A program made the translations under genes and the position numbers. This document shows, in pieces, positions 21,192-31,334 of a DNA stretch of 64,000 bases (its first letter is position 1; the number at the start of each line of letters is the position of its first letter). Source of the stretch: Nematopogon swammerdamellus (taxonomy: Eukaryota > Arthropoda > Insecta > Lepidoptera > Adelidae); NCBI GenBank assembly GCA_946902875.1, contig OX336343.1:3820754-3884753 (forward strand), in the 5' to 3' direction. The notes under the pieces were generated by a model that saw only the letters and a program-made list of their open reading frames with translations, did no database searches and had not been told where the DNA came from.

Positions 21192-21545
21192 AAGCGGCGG
21201 GTGGCCAAGTGGTCTGAACGTCGTCGTCGGCCTCTCTTGCGAGAGGTCCGAGGTTCGAGTCTGGTCGGCGTGTACCGTGTACGTTTTCTAACGACAAATA
21301 TTACGTGCATACCTACACCTGCTGCTTCACCGTTCGGAACAGGTGTAAAACCCTTCCCTTCCCTTCTCGTCCCTTCCCTTGCCCCATACTAGGTGGTAGG
21401 CTCGAATTGTAGCCGACTGGGTCGGTAAGATGGCCGCATAGCTGCCTCGGTGTTCTCCTCTAGTCCAGTATGTATAGCCAACAATCCAGGGAAGTCTTCG
21501 GTACGCCCACCTTCACGGAGGTGATATTGGCTGGTCGGAGGTAAT
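21192..21545 (+). mobile_element. SINE-F, longest copy (plus)
   Basis: The head gcgggtggccaagtggtc gives an A-box (tggccaagtgg) and gaggttcgagtctggtcgg a B-box. A ggcctctcttgcgagaggtc hairpin lies between them, like the long variable arm of tRNA-Leu or tRNA-Ser. The body follows: cacctgctgcttcaccgttc, tactaggtggtaggctcg, gatggccgcatag, gatattggctggtcgg. The poly(A) end is missing. Confidence 0.85.
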
Positions 21546-21568
21546 CTGGTCCTAATACATTGCTAAAC

Positions 21569-21656
21569 ATGGTGGTCGGTGTTCGTAGAGTACTCGCAGC
21601 ACTACACCGAATACTCTGCTTATATTACCCCGATTGTCGGGATACAGCGTGTGGTA
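21569..21656 (+). repeat. Repeat P, one arm
   Basis: ggtggtcggtgttcgtagag to accccgattgtcgggatac: the centre and right arm of the foldback seen at 11853, without the left arm. Confidence 0.7.
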
Positions 21657-21683
21657 TCTATGTTTTTTTTTTTTTTTTTTTTA

Positions 21684-21765
21684 TTGTTAGCTCGACATAT
21701 GGCGCCGAGGCACCCGGCATTTCGGAGGCATAAGGTGTCTAACGGCATCTATGTATGTATGTAAC
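21684..21765 (-). mobile_element. LINE 3' end fragment (minus)
   Basis: A T run (21664-21682) is followed by tcgacatatggcgccgaggc and aaggtgtctaacggc, the reverse complement of the LINE tail at 17960-18040. Confidence 0.6.
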
Positions 21766-21776
21766 ACTATAAACGT

Positions 21777-22137
21777 CAGCCTCGGTAGCACAATGGTGCG
21801 GTCGGTCGACTCTTGTTAAGCAATCCTGAGCGCGCTCAGTACTTGGATGCCTCCAACAGTCTAGCGGTCGGCTCGACCGTTGGAGGCTGACCGTGGTTCG
21901 GATTCCACGTAAAACTGTAGGTACCTACCCTTCTTACCTTACTAGGTAGGTGGTAGGGTTTATCCCGTCCGGGTTGGTAGCACCGCACTAAATGAAACGT
22001 GTTTTCCGTCCAGTTTAAGTGTAGCCGGCATGAAATGAAGGAAAGCACTGACATGGCACCTAATTCACCCGGTGTTATGGGCCATGCTGTTATGGTAGGT
22101 GATGTAGCCAACCGTGTCAGTTTCCATAAAAAAAAAA
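21777..22137 (+). mobile_element. SINE-A, full length with head rearrangement (plus)
   Basis: Begins gtcagcctcggtagcac. The 5S-like box C (gtacttggatg) is followed by gcctccaacagtctagcggtc, an inverted copy of the adjoining gaccgttggaggc, so a 20-bp hairpin interrupts the head. Body and A-run are complete. Confidence 0.9.
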
Positions 22138-22194
22138 CAGAAACAGAGAATTTTATTTTGTAAGGTTTAAGAAGCTCAAATTACCACCGCTTTG

Positions 22195-22656
22195 CACCCA
22201 ATACTGCAAGTCGCTTCCGTTATTCAAAAAACACTTAAAGTTGTACTATCTCCGTCAGTGTGAAGTCAAAAGCTAAAAAATCCTTTAATTCTGAATGGAC
22301 AAGTATGTATGTATATATTTAGGTATTATGTATTATATAAATTGTAATTCATATGTATTTAATTTAATCTATAAATAGTAATTTATACGTTTAATTAACT
22401 AGTATGTACTTATATGTAGTGTATATTATAGTATATTATAGTTATTTTCCTTATATTATATTTTACATTCCCACACTCAAGTCTTTTGCTACTACCTACT
22501 TATATCTCGCAACATACGACTCTCAAACATCCAAAGGTTGACTGGGAGAAATCCCTGTAAGGGATAAGTCCGCCTTTGCCCCTCATGTAAATTTCTTACT
22601 GTGTGTTTATGTTAAATGTTTTTTGGAGCAATAAAGTATTTCTATCTATCTATCTA
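22195..22656 (+). mobile_element. LINE 3' end with tcta-repeat tail (plus)
   Basis: Starts with a short ORF2 remnant reading LFKKHLKLYYL, then a 3' UTR with acatccaaaggttgactggg (as at 8883) and ends with gcaataaagtatttc and tctatctatcta. Confidence 0.7.
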
Positions 22657-22741
22657 TCAATATTGTTCCGATCTGTTGCCCCCTCCCATTCTGTACCGAG
22701 TCTCGCTGGGTAGGCGCGGAGGCAGGGTGAATGTTGAAGGG

Positions 22742-22767
22742 ATGGGGGGGGGGGGGGGGGGGGGGGC
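22742..22767. repeat. Poly(G) run
   Basis: About 25 consecutive G. The open frames through it (Gly- or Pro-rich) are artefacts of the run. Confidence 0.9.
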
Positions 22768-22869
22768 GCAGCGGAACAGAACGCTCCGGCCAAAGATTTA
22801 AGCCGGATTTCAAAAACCGCCCAAGCATGAACTCCGTTTATACGTAGATCTACACTAAGAGGTAAAGTT

Positions 22870-23235
22870 TGTGAGTTTCGATGTTTTTTTTTTATTTCGT
22901 CACACATAACAACACAAATAATTACAAATACAAAGAAACATATAACATGTGACGAAAAGGGAGCCCACCCAGCTGACTCACTATCCGAGATAGCGAAGCT
23001 GATTTTCAGGGGCTCCCCTTTCCAACCAAGAGACTAAAAACAAACAAACAATGACAATCAACATATCATACAAAAAAAAAAAATTACAATATCTATCTAA
23101 TATAACCAAACATAACATAAGATACAATTTTGACAAGCGTGTGTGTGTGAGGATGAGGGAGGGTAAGGGTGTGTGTGTGTGTGTGAGGGAGGGTGTGTGT
23201 GGGTGAATGTTGATATGTGTGATCGTGCCGTGTGT
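22870..23235. other. Probable LINE 3' UTR and GT-rich microsatellite
   Basis: A T run plus tttcgtcacacataacaac resembles a minus LINE end. A hairpin (gggagccca / ggggctccc) lies at 22969-23023. From 23140 on there is a gtgtgtgtg/gaggg microsatellite. Confidence 0.45.
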
Positions 23236-23476
23236 GCGTTATGTGTCCGAACCTTTGAGGGAGTGGTATCTATTTTACTTTTGCACAGAAAGAAGATAAT
23301 TCTTGAGGTATTTTTTGAGATACATAACCGACTCACTGAATACTCATCCCATTATACAAAATATTTCCCAATATTTAGAATGGACCTTCAGGATGGGCAT
23401 AGGCTATGCGAGCGAAACCGCGTGCTTAAGTTACTCGTATGCGTTTCACCTCTGTGGCGTTTTGTTTGGTGTGACC

Positions 23477-23521
23477 AAAGAGTTTGTAAAGGAGCGCAGC
23501 GACGTAATACAAACTCTTTGG
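23477..23521. repeat. Mini inverted repeat, caaagagtttgta
   Basis: caaagagtttgta ... tacaaactctttg surrounds a short ggagcgcagcgacgtaa-type centre. The same termini occur at 29523-29563. Confidence 0.75.
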
Positions 23522-23581
23522 GTGTGACATATCTCACTAGATCCATCATGGATCTGGTCAATAGATCTTCTGAGAATGATC

Positions 23582-23895
23582 CGCTTCCCTTTGCCCGTGC
23601 CGGCTACACTGAACTGGACTGAAAACGCGAACTGTTCATATAGAGGTTTTGAACGACGTTTCATTCAGTACGGTTGTACCAACCCGGGCGGGTTAAACAC
23701 TACCACCTAGTAAGGTAAGAAGGGAAGGGACCTACAGTTTTACATGGAACCCGAACCACGGACAGCCTCTAACGGTCGAAGTTCACCATCCCAAGTTCTG
23801 GGTCACCCATCCAAGTTCTGACCTCACCCAGGTGTGCTTATGATCACAAACGACAGTCGACCGATCGTATATACCACTGAACTACCGAGGCTGAA
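23582..23895 (-). mobile_element. SINE-A, 3' end missing (minus)
   Basis: Starts inside the body at cgtgccggctacactgaac and is complete through B-box, a duplicated 5S box C (acccatccaagttctg occurs twice) and A-box (gagctaccgaggctga-like). No T run. Confidence 0.85.
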
Positions 23896-23924
23896 ACAAT
23901 GTAATAATTTTACGTAAACATTCC

Positions 23925-24172
23925 CTCCTAATCTTACTTGGTGGTAGGGTTTAACCCGCCCGGGTTGGTACCACCGCACTGAATGAAACGTCGGTTGAAA
24001 CGGCTATGTAAATAGTTTGTGTTTTCCGACCAGTTCAGTGTAGCCGGCACGATGAAAGGGGGAAGCACTGACATGGCACCTAGTTCACCCGGTGTTAGGG
24101 GCTGACATCACGGACGTTGTAGGTGATGTAGCCAATCGTGACAGTTTCCATAAAAAAAAAAAAAACATTGCG
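23925..24172 (+). mobile_element. SINE-A/B body and tail only (plus)
   Basis: From ttacttggtggtagggttt to gacagtttccataaaaa. The head is absent, so its subfamily cannot be told, but ggaagcactgacatggcac and ggacgttgtagg match the 49432 copy best. Confidence 0.85.
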
Positions 24173-24331
24173 GATTCAATCTACGGTTTCTTGAAATATT
24201 ATTTTAACTATATTTTAGAGCGATTTCTGCAATCTGCATTTTAGTGTTCCGTTCCAGTGCCGCAGTCTTTTATATCTTGCAGTGTAGAAAGACAAAAGAT
24301 AGACGGATAATATGGTTTTTTTTTCACAGGT

Positions 24332-24797
24332 TTTTTTTTATGGAACCTGACACGGTTGGCTACATCACCTACAACATCCGTGATGTCAGCCCATAACACA
24401 GGGTGAACTAGGTGCCATGTCAGTGCTTCCCTTCATTTCATGTCGGCTACACTAAACTGGACGGAAAACACGAACTATTTACATAGCCGTTTCGACCGAC
24501 GACGTTTCATTCAGTGCGGTGGTACCAACCCGGCCGGGATAAACCCTACCACCTAGTAAGGTAAGAAGGGAAGGGACCTACAGTTTAACGTGGAATCCGA
24601 ACCACGGTCAGCCTCCAACGGTCGAGCGGTCACCCATCCAAACACTGACCGCGCTCAGCGTTGCTTAATAACAGTTGACTAACCAACCGCGCCACTGAGC
24701 TACCGAGGCTGACGAATTTTCTTATCCCTTAGTCGACTTTTACGACATGCGACGGGGAGAGATGCAGTGGGGCTATTCTTTTTAAGTACCGACCCCA
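24332..24797 (-). mobile_element. Composite SINE with both heads (minus)
   Basis: Reading the minus strand: SINE-B-type leader (ggtcggtacttaaaaagaat), a gtcgactaagggataag joint, then the complete tRNA/5S head, body and A-run. Flanking cacagg at 24325-24330 and 24796-24801 is compatible with a target duplication that spans both heads. Confidence 0.88.
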
Positions 24798-24802
24798 CAG
24801 GT

Positions 24803-25305
24803 ATTGTATAGTGGATCTACGGAACCCTCCGTGCGCGTGTGACTTGATCGATTGTTTTCAAGCATGTTGCTGTTGTGGTTCACGGACCAGTGTGCGCCAC
24901 ATATTATTCATATAAGGTCTTTCATTAGTAGGTAATAGTACGCTAAGGGGAGTGTGTGTATCAGATACTGATCACGTTCCCATACCTATTATTTTTTTTC
25001 TGATATCAAATACCTACCCATGCTATGAAATAATTGTTCAATAAACTATTATTTTAGTAGGATGACGAAGATGAAAGACCTTATATATGAACAGATGGAC
25101 AGACATTGCAGCCATACTAATAGGGTTCCCAGTTTTACCTTTCAGGACCCTGCTACAAAAACGATCAAAACAATTTCCTTTATTGGGTTCATTCATTTCA
25201 GCCGCCCGCAGTTCGTCGGAGCTCCCGGCGCGACTTTCAATCGGAATAGAAATCGGTCAGGTGCGCACTTCGTTCATTCGTATCAGGCTTCCGAATGAAA
25301 ACTAT
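24803..25305. other. No gene recognised
   Basis: Unremarkable DNA. gaccctgctacaaaaacg near 25150 recalls a repeat C relative but is too diverged to call. Confidence 0.4.
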
Positions 25306-25677
25306 CAGCCTCAGTAGCTCAGTGGCGGTGCGGTCGGTCGACTGTTGTTAAGCAACCCTGAGCGCGGTCAGTACTTGGATGGGTGACCGCTCGACCGTTG
25401 GAGGCTGACCGCGGTTCGGATTCCACGTAAAACTGTAGGTCCCTTCCCTTCTTACCTTAATAGGTGGTAGGGTTTATCCCACCCGGGTTGGTACCACCGC
25501 ACTGAATGAAACGTCGGTCGAAACGGCTATGTAAATCGTTCGTGTTTTCCGTCCAGTGCACTGTAGCCGACATGAAATGAAGGGAAGCACTGACATGGCC
25601 CCTAGTAAACCCGATGTTATGGGCTAACATCACGGATATTGTAGGTGATGTAGCCAACCGTGTGAGTTTCCATAAAA
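25306..25677 (+). mobile_element. SINE-A, best reference copy (plus)
   Basis: A-box-like tagctcagtgg at 25315-25325. The 5S-like internal control region at 25347-25390 contains gttaagcaaccctgagcgcg and gtacttggatgggtgaccgc. B-box-like ggttcggattcc is at 25412-25423. tcagcctc at 25305-25312 can pair with gaggctga at 25400-25407 and close the domain. The body follows, ending gtttccataaaa. Confidence 0.93.
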
Positions 25678-26049
25678 GCAATTTAAAAAGCCCATACGTT
25701 TGGGCTTTAACGTCGAGACATAGAAGAAACGACCGAGAGACATGATAAGGGCGTGTCAAATTTTTTTAAAAATTGACAACATTTTTGAAGCGAAGCTCTT
25801 CAGCGTATGTTTGTGAAGTAGATCTAACTCAGAAAAAGCAAAACGTCACGATTAAAGTACGAACGGAAATTCAACGCAATGCAATAAGGAGCGTTTGCGT
25901 TGAGCCCAGCGCCATCTATGAGTCTTTTAAAGTCGAATCATTGTATAAGTTGAAAGGAATATCTCATAGATGGCGCTATACCGATCGATATAAATTAATA
26001 ATTTGATTTTAAATAGAAAGCGGAAGAAGCTTCGCTACTGTCGGGTGCC

Positions 26050-26945
26050 CCACGACACCTTACGGAAGCCTATTACTAAGCCTACGCCGCCGTCTGTCTG
26101 TCTGTCCGTCCGTCCATCCGTCTGTCTGCCCGAGGGCTGTATATCTTGAACCGTAATAGGTAGCCCGTTGAAATTTTCACTGAATATGTGTTATTATGGC
26201 GGATATAATAACAAATAACAAAAAATAGAAAAAGGAATCAATTAAGGGGGGTTCCCATTCAAGAAACGTGTTTTTTTTTTCAAAAATTTTTTTGGGGTGT
26301 GGAACGTATATTATATTATAATTTTATATTTATTATGCCAAGTATCCATATAAAACAATTTTAACCACGGAACCATATATCATGACATGACTCATGACAT
26401 GACTATGACAAATAACAAAAAATTTAAAAATTGGTTGTCTGTAAAGTCTGTTTACGGACGATAGTTTTACGTGATGACGTGGAATAATCGTAGTACGTAG
26501 AGCAAAGATCAGTAATTCTATTTTCAGTAGAAAGATTAATCATCTTGTGACTGGCCATCAATAAACTTCTGTTGTCTGATCTTGACAGTTTTACTTCTTA
26601 AGACGTTTCCATGGTAACTTTGACTATACCGATTGTGCCTCTTTATCGCTTGTTACGCGCTCTCGCTTGCACATACAGGCTCAGATGGAACGTGACACTT
26701 TTTCGTGTGTGCAGCCGGTGTTTATCAATTTATAAGACGTGACGTCATCACGTCAAAAGTCACAAATCAAGGGGTCCCCGATAACGTAGAAGAAACGTAT
26801 ATTTTCAACGTTTTTTCTTTTTGTCTCCGTCAATCTTGGTGTAATTATAGAGCAAACTCTAAAGTAAAACAACGCATAATAAAAACCGGTAAATTACGTG
26901 GTGGTACGGAACCCTCGGTCCGCGAGTCCAGCTCGCACTTTTCCG
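26050..26945 (-). repeat. Repeat C, long variant (minus)
   Basis: The 3' part, from ttacggaagcctattactaa through a gtctgtctgtccgtcc array and ggctgtatatcttgaacc, is at 26050-26260. The 5' end, ggtggtacggaaccctcgg to ctcgcacttttccg, is at 26885-26945. About 600 bp of other sequence lies between, including gacgtgacgtcatcacgtc near 26740. The outer 95 bp matches 52508-52614 in opposite orientation. Confidence 0.65.
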
Positions 26946-27547
26946 AATTTTGAGTAACACTGTAGGTATGTATCTATAATCTCTTACCTTGCCGACGGTA
27001 GAGCATATCCCAGAGATTTAATTAGGTAAAACCGATTCAGTGGGTGTAATCAGATTTCCGGACCGAAATCCAAACCCGGGATCAATTCGAGCGGAACTTT
27101 GAACGCCATCTGTGAGTTATGAACTGAATCAATCGGGTTAAACTTTGCGTTTCAGCCGACATTTCAGAGGCACAGGTATTCCTGTACCCCGGCCCTTTCG
27201 CTTGAAGGGTTAGGTTGTACCTATACGCTGCGGACCGCAGACCAGAGAATTAATGGCAAGATGTGGGATCACGCGCAGATCATGTTCTTTATTCTTTATT
27301 CCTTATTCGTCATCCATTAGACAGTACAGTGCACGCCAATTCGTCAGATTTTAACATTTACCATTTTACCAGTTCAATTATCAAAGCGAACAAGAACTGG
27401 CAAGAAACTTCGCTGGAAAAACTTTTTTTCAAGAGTTACCCTACATTTACAAAAGTGTTTGCCACTGACCACACAATACGAGTCATCATTATGTCTCTCA
27501 TTACAATTAATACAATACAATTTAAGTATGTATCAAATTTAAAAAAC
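26946..27547. other. No gene recognised
   Basis: Low-similarity single-copy-looking DNA. The 27263-27562 plus frame runs into repeat D and has no domain. Confidence 0.4.
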
Positions 27548-27876
27548 CCCCGACCACTTTAACGGAAATTATTTTTTACTTTTAAGGGTCGAGGGTGTTT
27601 TAAATTTGTAATTTAATTTTTATTTCAAGCTTTTAAAAAAACCAATGCAAATCGGTCCACTTTTTAAGATAATTTATTGTTTGATTACTTAATTACTTGA
27701 TTATTTGATTACAAACCTGGCTAACAACCATCCCGATTAAATCAGCTTTCCAATAAAAAAAACCGCATACAAATCGGTCCATCCGTTTGGGAGCTACGAT
27801 GCCACAGACAGACACACCCATTAACCCACACACACGTTAAACTTATAACACCCCTCTTTTTTCGTCGCGAGTTAAT
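27548..27876 (-). repeat. Repeat D, near full length (minus)
   Basis: From cccccgaccactttaacgg through aatcggtccac, gattacttaattacttgat and gtttgggagctacgatgcc to cgttaaacttataacaccc. Confidence 0.85.
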
Positions 27877-28215
27877 AAACATGATAAATCCAAAAATGTT
27901 TCACAAATCCAAAAATGCAACAATGTTGTATTTGTATTTTTCACATTGAAATAAATTTTCTTTTTCATAAGCGTAAACCATTTAACATGTTGCAGCCAAT
28001 TGGACCAGGCCAGTCTCCACAAAAAAAGCACCCGTTCACGAAAATCGGAATAAAATCGCGTCTCGGCCGGGGCGGTCGGCATTCCGATTGCCGAGGAACA
28101 GTCGACGCAGTACTTCTGAAAAGTCAGTTTGATCTGTTGCGCGTGACCCGTACGATGCCGACGTTTACCTAATGGCTAAAACTGGACATACGGGCATCGC
28201 TGGCTGTAAGTTGAT

Positions 28216-28985
28216 TTTTTTATATTGACCAACATAGGTCGTGGATCGTGCCGAGTCATAGAGAAATGTGCCGAGTGGTGCAGTCGACAGAGGCAAAATC
28301 GCCTCTCCTCACGAAACCACGCTAAGTAAGGCGCAATGCCATCAGATTTGAGGACTGTTGCTGCGCTACGACGTTTGAAGACACTCAGGTTAAATGATTC
28401 TGGAAACACATTCGGCAGAAGACAGTTCCACACCCTAGCGGTGCGACAAAGAAACGATCATTAGAACCGATGGGTTCTCAAAAGCACAATGTCAACAAAA
28501 GCCTCAGTAGCCTCGGTAGCTCAGCGGTGCGGTCGGTCGACTGTTGTTAATATCCTCCTTGGTTGTTAAGCAACCCTGAGCGCGGTCAGTACTTGGATGG
28601 GTGACGGACGGCTCGACCGTTGGAAGCTGACCGCGGTTCGAATTCCACGTTAAACTGTAGGTCCCTTCCCTTCTTACCTTACTAGGTGGTAGGGTTTATC
28701 CCGCCCGGGTTGGTACCACCGCACTGAATGTAACGTCGGTCGAAACGGCTATGTAAATAGTTCGTGTTTTCCGTCCAGTTCAGTGTAGTCGACATGAAAT
28801 GAAGAGAAGCACTGACATTGCACCTAGTTCACCCGGTGTTATGGGCTAACATCACGGATATTGTAGGTGATGTAGCCAAACGTGTAAGTTTCCATAAAAA
28901 ATTTAAAAAAAAAAAACAAAAGGGTGCTGAGTCTCTCTGCGACAAATGCTGCGGAGATAGGACGGGTGGCAGGGAATAAGGGATG
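28216..28985 (-). mobile_element. LINE-G 3' end, split by a SINE (minus)
   Basis: On the minus strand the short frame reads RTARVWNCLLPNVFPESFNL, then SVFK: the LINE ORF2 C-terminal signature. Left part 28216-28501 and right part 28915-28985 rejoin to match the uninterrupted copy at 44812-45125. Confidence 0.8.
28502..28914 (+). mobile_element. SINE-A with 8-bp TSD, inside LINE-G (plus)
   Basis: aacaaaag flanks both sides (28494-28501 and 28915-28922). The head is complete but holds a small tandem duplication around gttgttaatatcctccttgg before the 5S segment. The tail is an A-rich run. Confidence 0.92.
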
Positions 28986-29340
28986 CTAGTTTAACAGAGC
29001 AGCTGTTGGTATTAATTTCGGCGACTCCGTATTCCCACACACAGCCCAATTGATGACCCATCTAGCCATTATATACGTACTCAGGGGCAGCCTAGGGACT
29101 CGGGGACACAGTGGGAACTCACGGACCGTCTGCGGGCTCAGGGACCGCGGTCGCGGTCTCGAAAGCCCGGCGCGGCGAGAGTCTGGCAGCTGTGTACCGA
29201 CTGTCCGCATCCACATCCGCCGGGGGCATTTGCGGATGCCGACACTCACACGGAAAATTTTCGGGTTTTTTTAACTAAAAAATTCAGCAGCTATTCTTAT
29301 AAGACGCCTTATTTATATATAAAATAAAAATGTTCTGCTA
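28986..29340. other. GC-rich patch, no gene identified
   Basis: 29090-29250 is GC-rich with open frames on both strands and no recognisable domain. Confidence 0.4.
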
Positions 29341-29344
29341 GAAA

Positions 29345-29832
29345 AAAACCACTGGGAAAGTAGATGCCATACCGGATACTTTCTGTCTATCTGTCTGTCC
29401 GCCCGTCCGTCCGTGAGTCCGTCCGTCCGTCCGTCTGTCCGAGAGCTGTATCTCTTGAACCGTAATAGGTAACCCGTTGAAATTTTCACAGAATATGTGT
29501 TATTTTTGGCCGATATAACAACAAAAGAGTTTGTATTACGGGCGACGTAATACAAACTCTTTGCAACAAATAATAAAAATAAGAAAAAGCATTGATTTTA
29601 TAACCCTATAAAATGCATGGAAAAAGTAAAAAAATCACGGGGGTTCCCATAGAAGAAACCAAAAAGTGTATGCGCGCGCGCCATCTACCGAATAGATTAT
29701 TAAGCATTTTAACCAATCATGACATTAAACTAATATGAAGCATTTCATAACACACCATAGATGGCGTGTTATGACATGGCTATACGGAACCCTCGGTGCG
29801 CGAGTTCGACTCGCACTTGGCCGGTTTTTTTT
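29345..29832 (-). repeat. Repeat C, near full length (minus)
   Basis: The gtctgtctgtccgcccg array, ggctgtatctcttgaacc-like block and end gcgagttcgactcgcacttg / gccggtttttttt are present. A 40-bp palindrome interrupts it at 29523-29563. Confidence 0.85.
29523..29563. repeat. Mini inverted repeat inside repeat C
   Basis: aaagagtttgtatta and taatacaaactcttt are exact inverted 15-mers around a 9-bp centre. The palindrome is absent from the corresponding position of other repeat C copies. Confidence 0.85.
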
Positions 29833-30189
29833 TAATTAGACACATCGGTCCAGCCGTTCTAAAAGTGATGCGCTTACCAACAAACAGCATTACATTTTAA
29901 TTTATATTGATTTTTTTTTTCGCTTTTTATCAGAGGTTCGCAGAATTCACATATTTCCAGAAATATTCACATACGCAAATATTTTCTCCAAATATCCTCG
30001 AGCGTATATCGGACATCCGGTCCGGGCCTAGGGGTCCCTGCGACACCTGATGTGACCCCATAAATCACATCCGCCTTACTTATTTCAGCCACTTCCCCCA
30101 CCTTCCGTTTCGAAATCGACGCGAAGCGATTTGTAAGGAAAACTCACAGGAAAAGTTAATTCAGACTACATTTGGAAGGACCTTTTTAT
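29833..30189. other. No gene recognised
   Basis: AT-rich DNA followed by a mixed stretch. Confidence 0.4.
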
Positions 30190-30258
30190 TACGTGGACTC
30201 TGACGGCCGCTGTTGTCCAAAGGTAGAAAGTTGCCCAGCGTGCAATGGAGCGACCCAT
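30190..30258 (+). pseudogene. RTE LINE C-terminal fragment
   Basis: gtggactctgacggccgctg then aaagttgcccagcgtgcaat matches the RTE remnant at 45396-45470 (TWTLM ... KVAQRAMERAM). It stops where the 163-bp satellite begins. Confidence 0.75.
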
Positions 30259-31080
30259 CTGTTGATGTAGCCAACCACGTCAGTTTCCTTAAAAAAACTC
30301 CTAGGTATGTGCTTCCTACAACATTACGCCAAAACGTCGTTTATGTTTCGAGATATTTTCCGCTTGACTCTTCTCTCATTCGTGGCTTCTTCATTCACCT
30401 CGTGCGTAGTCGGTGCATCAATTCTGTTGATGTAGCCAACCACGTCAGTTTCCTTAAAAAAAACTCCTAGGTATGTGCTTTCTACATTACGCTAAAACCT
30501 CGTTTATGCTTCGAGAGATTTCCCGCATGAATCTGCTCTCATTCATGGTTTCTTCATTCACCCCGTCCGTAGTCGGTGCGTCAATTCTGTTGATGTAGCC
30601 AAACACGTCAGTTTCCTTTAAAAAAACTCCTAGGTATGTGCTGTTTACATTACGCTAAAACCTCGTTTATGCTTCGAGAGATTTTCCGCATGACTCTGCT
30701 CTCATTCATGGTTTCTTCATTCACCCCGTCCGAAGTCGGTGCGTCAATTCTGTTGATGTAGCCAAACACGTCAGTTTCCTTTAAAAAAACTCCTAGGTAT
30801 GTGCTGTCTACATTACGCTAAAACCTCGTTTATGCTTCGAGAGATTTTCCGCATGACTCTGCTCTCATTCATGGTTTCTTCATTCACCCCGTCCGTAGTC
30901 GGTGCGTCAATTCTGTTGATGTAGCCAACCATGTCAGTTTCCTTAAAAAAACTCCTAGGTATGTGCTATCTATATTACGCTAAAACCTCGTTTATGTTTC
31001 GAGAGATTTTCCGCTTGACTCTGCTCTCATTCATGGCTTCTTCATTCATCCCGTTCGTAGTCGGTGCGTCAATTCTATTG
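30259..31080. repeat. 163-bp tandem array containing a SINE 3' end, five copies
   Basis: Units start at 30259, 30424, 30587, 30750 and 30913 and the array ends near 31080. Each opens with ctgttgatgtagccaaccac, then gtcagtttccttaaaaaaac, which is the SINE-A/B 3' terminus and A-run. Then come about 115 bp not found in the SINEs (ctcctaggtatgtgc, tttatgcttcgagag, gtagtcggtgcgtcaattc). Copies are over 90% identical. Confidence 0.95.
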
Positions 31081-31334
31081 CAGCCGACGACAGGGGTGCA
31101 TCGAGGATTTATTCTTGTGAGGGTTGAGTCAAGTAAACCATAACTTTAAGTAACGGGCAGAATCAGTCTCGTAAAAGTAACTAATAACAAGAATTTAACC
31201 TCATTTCATTTACGATGATATAATTAAAATATTGCCTTAACAATAGGTACCTATAGAATGACATGATACTCATGATCATTTGTTTAAACAAATAAACAAA
31301 ATTCTTGGCTCACATTTTTTGGTATGCAGCATTA
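31081..31334. other. No gene recognised
   Basis: Spacer between the satellite and a SINE-B copy. Confidence 0.4.

Noticed and set aside
22616..22907. Gly- or Pro-rich open frames around 22.75 kb
   Set aside because: They are produced by the poly(G) run and overlap LINE 3' UTR sequence.
25306..25430. A functional 5S rRNA or tRNA gene
   Set aside because: Only the internal promoter core of 5S is present, the tRNA boxes are about 95 bp apart, and the segment is the head of a dispersed retroposon.
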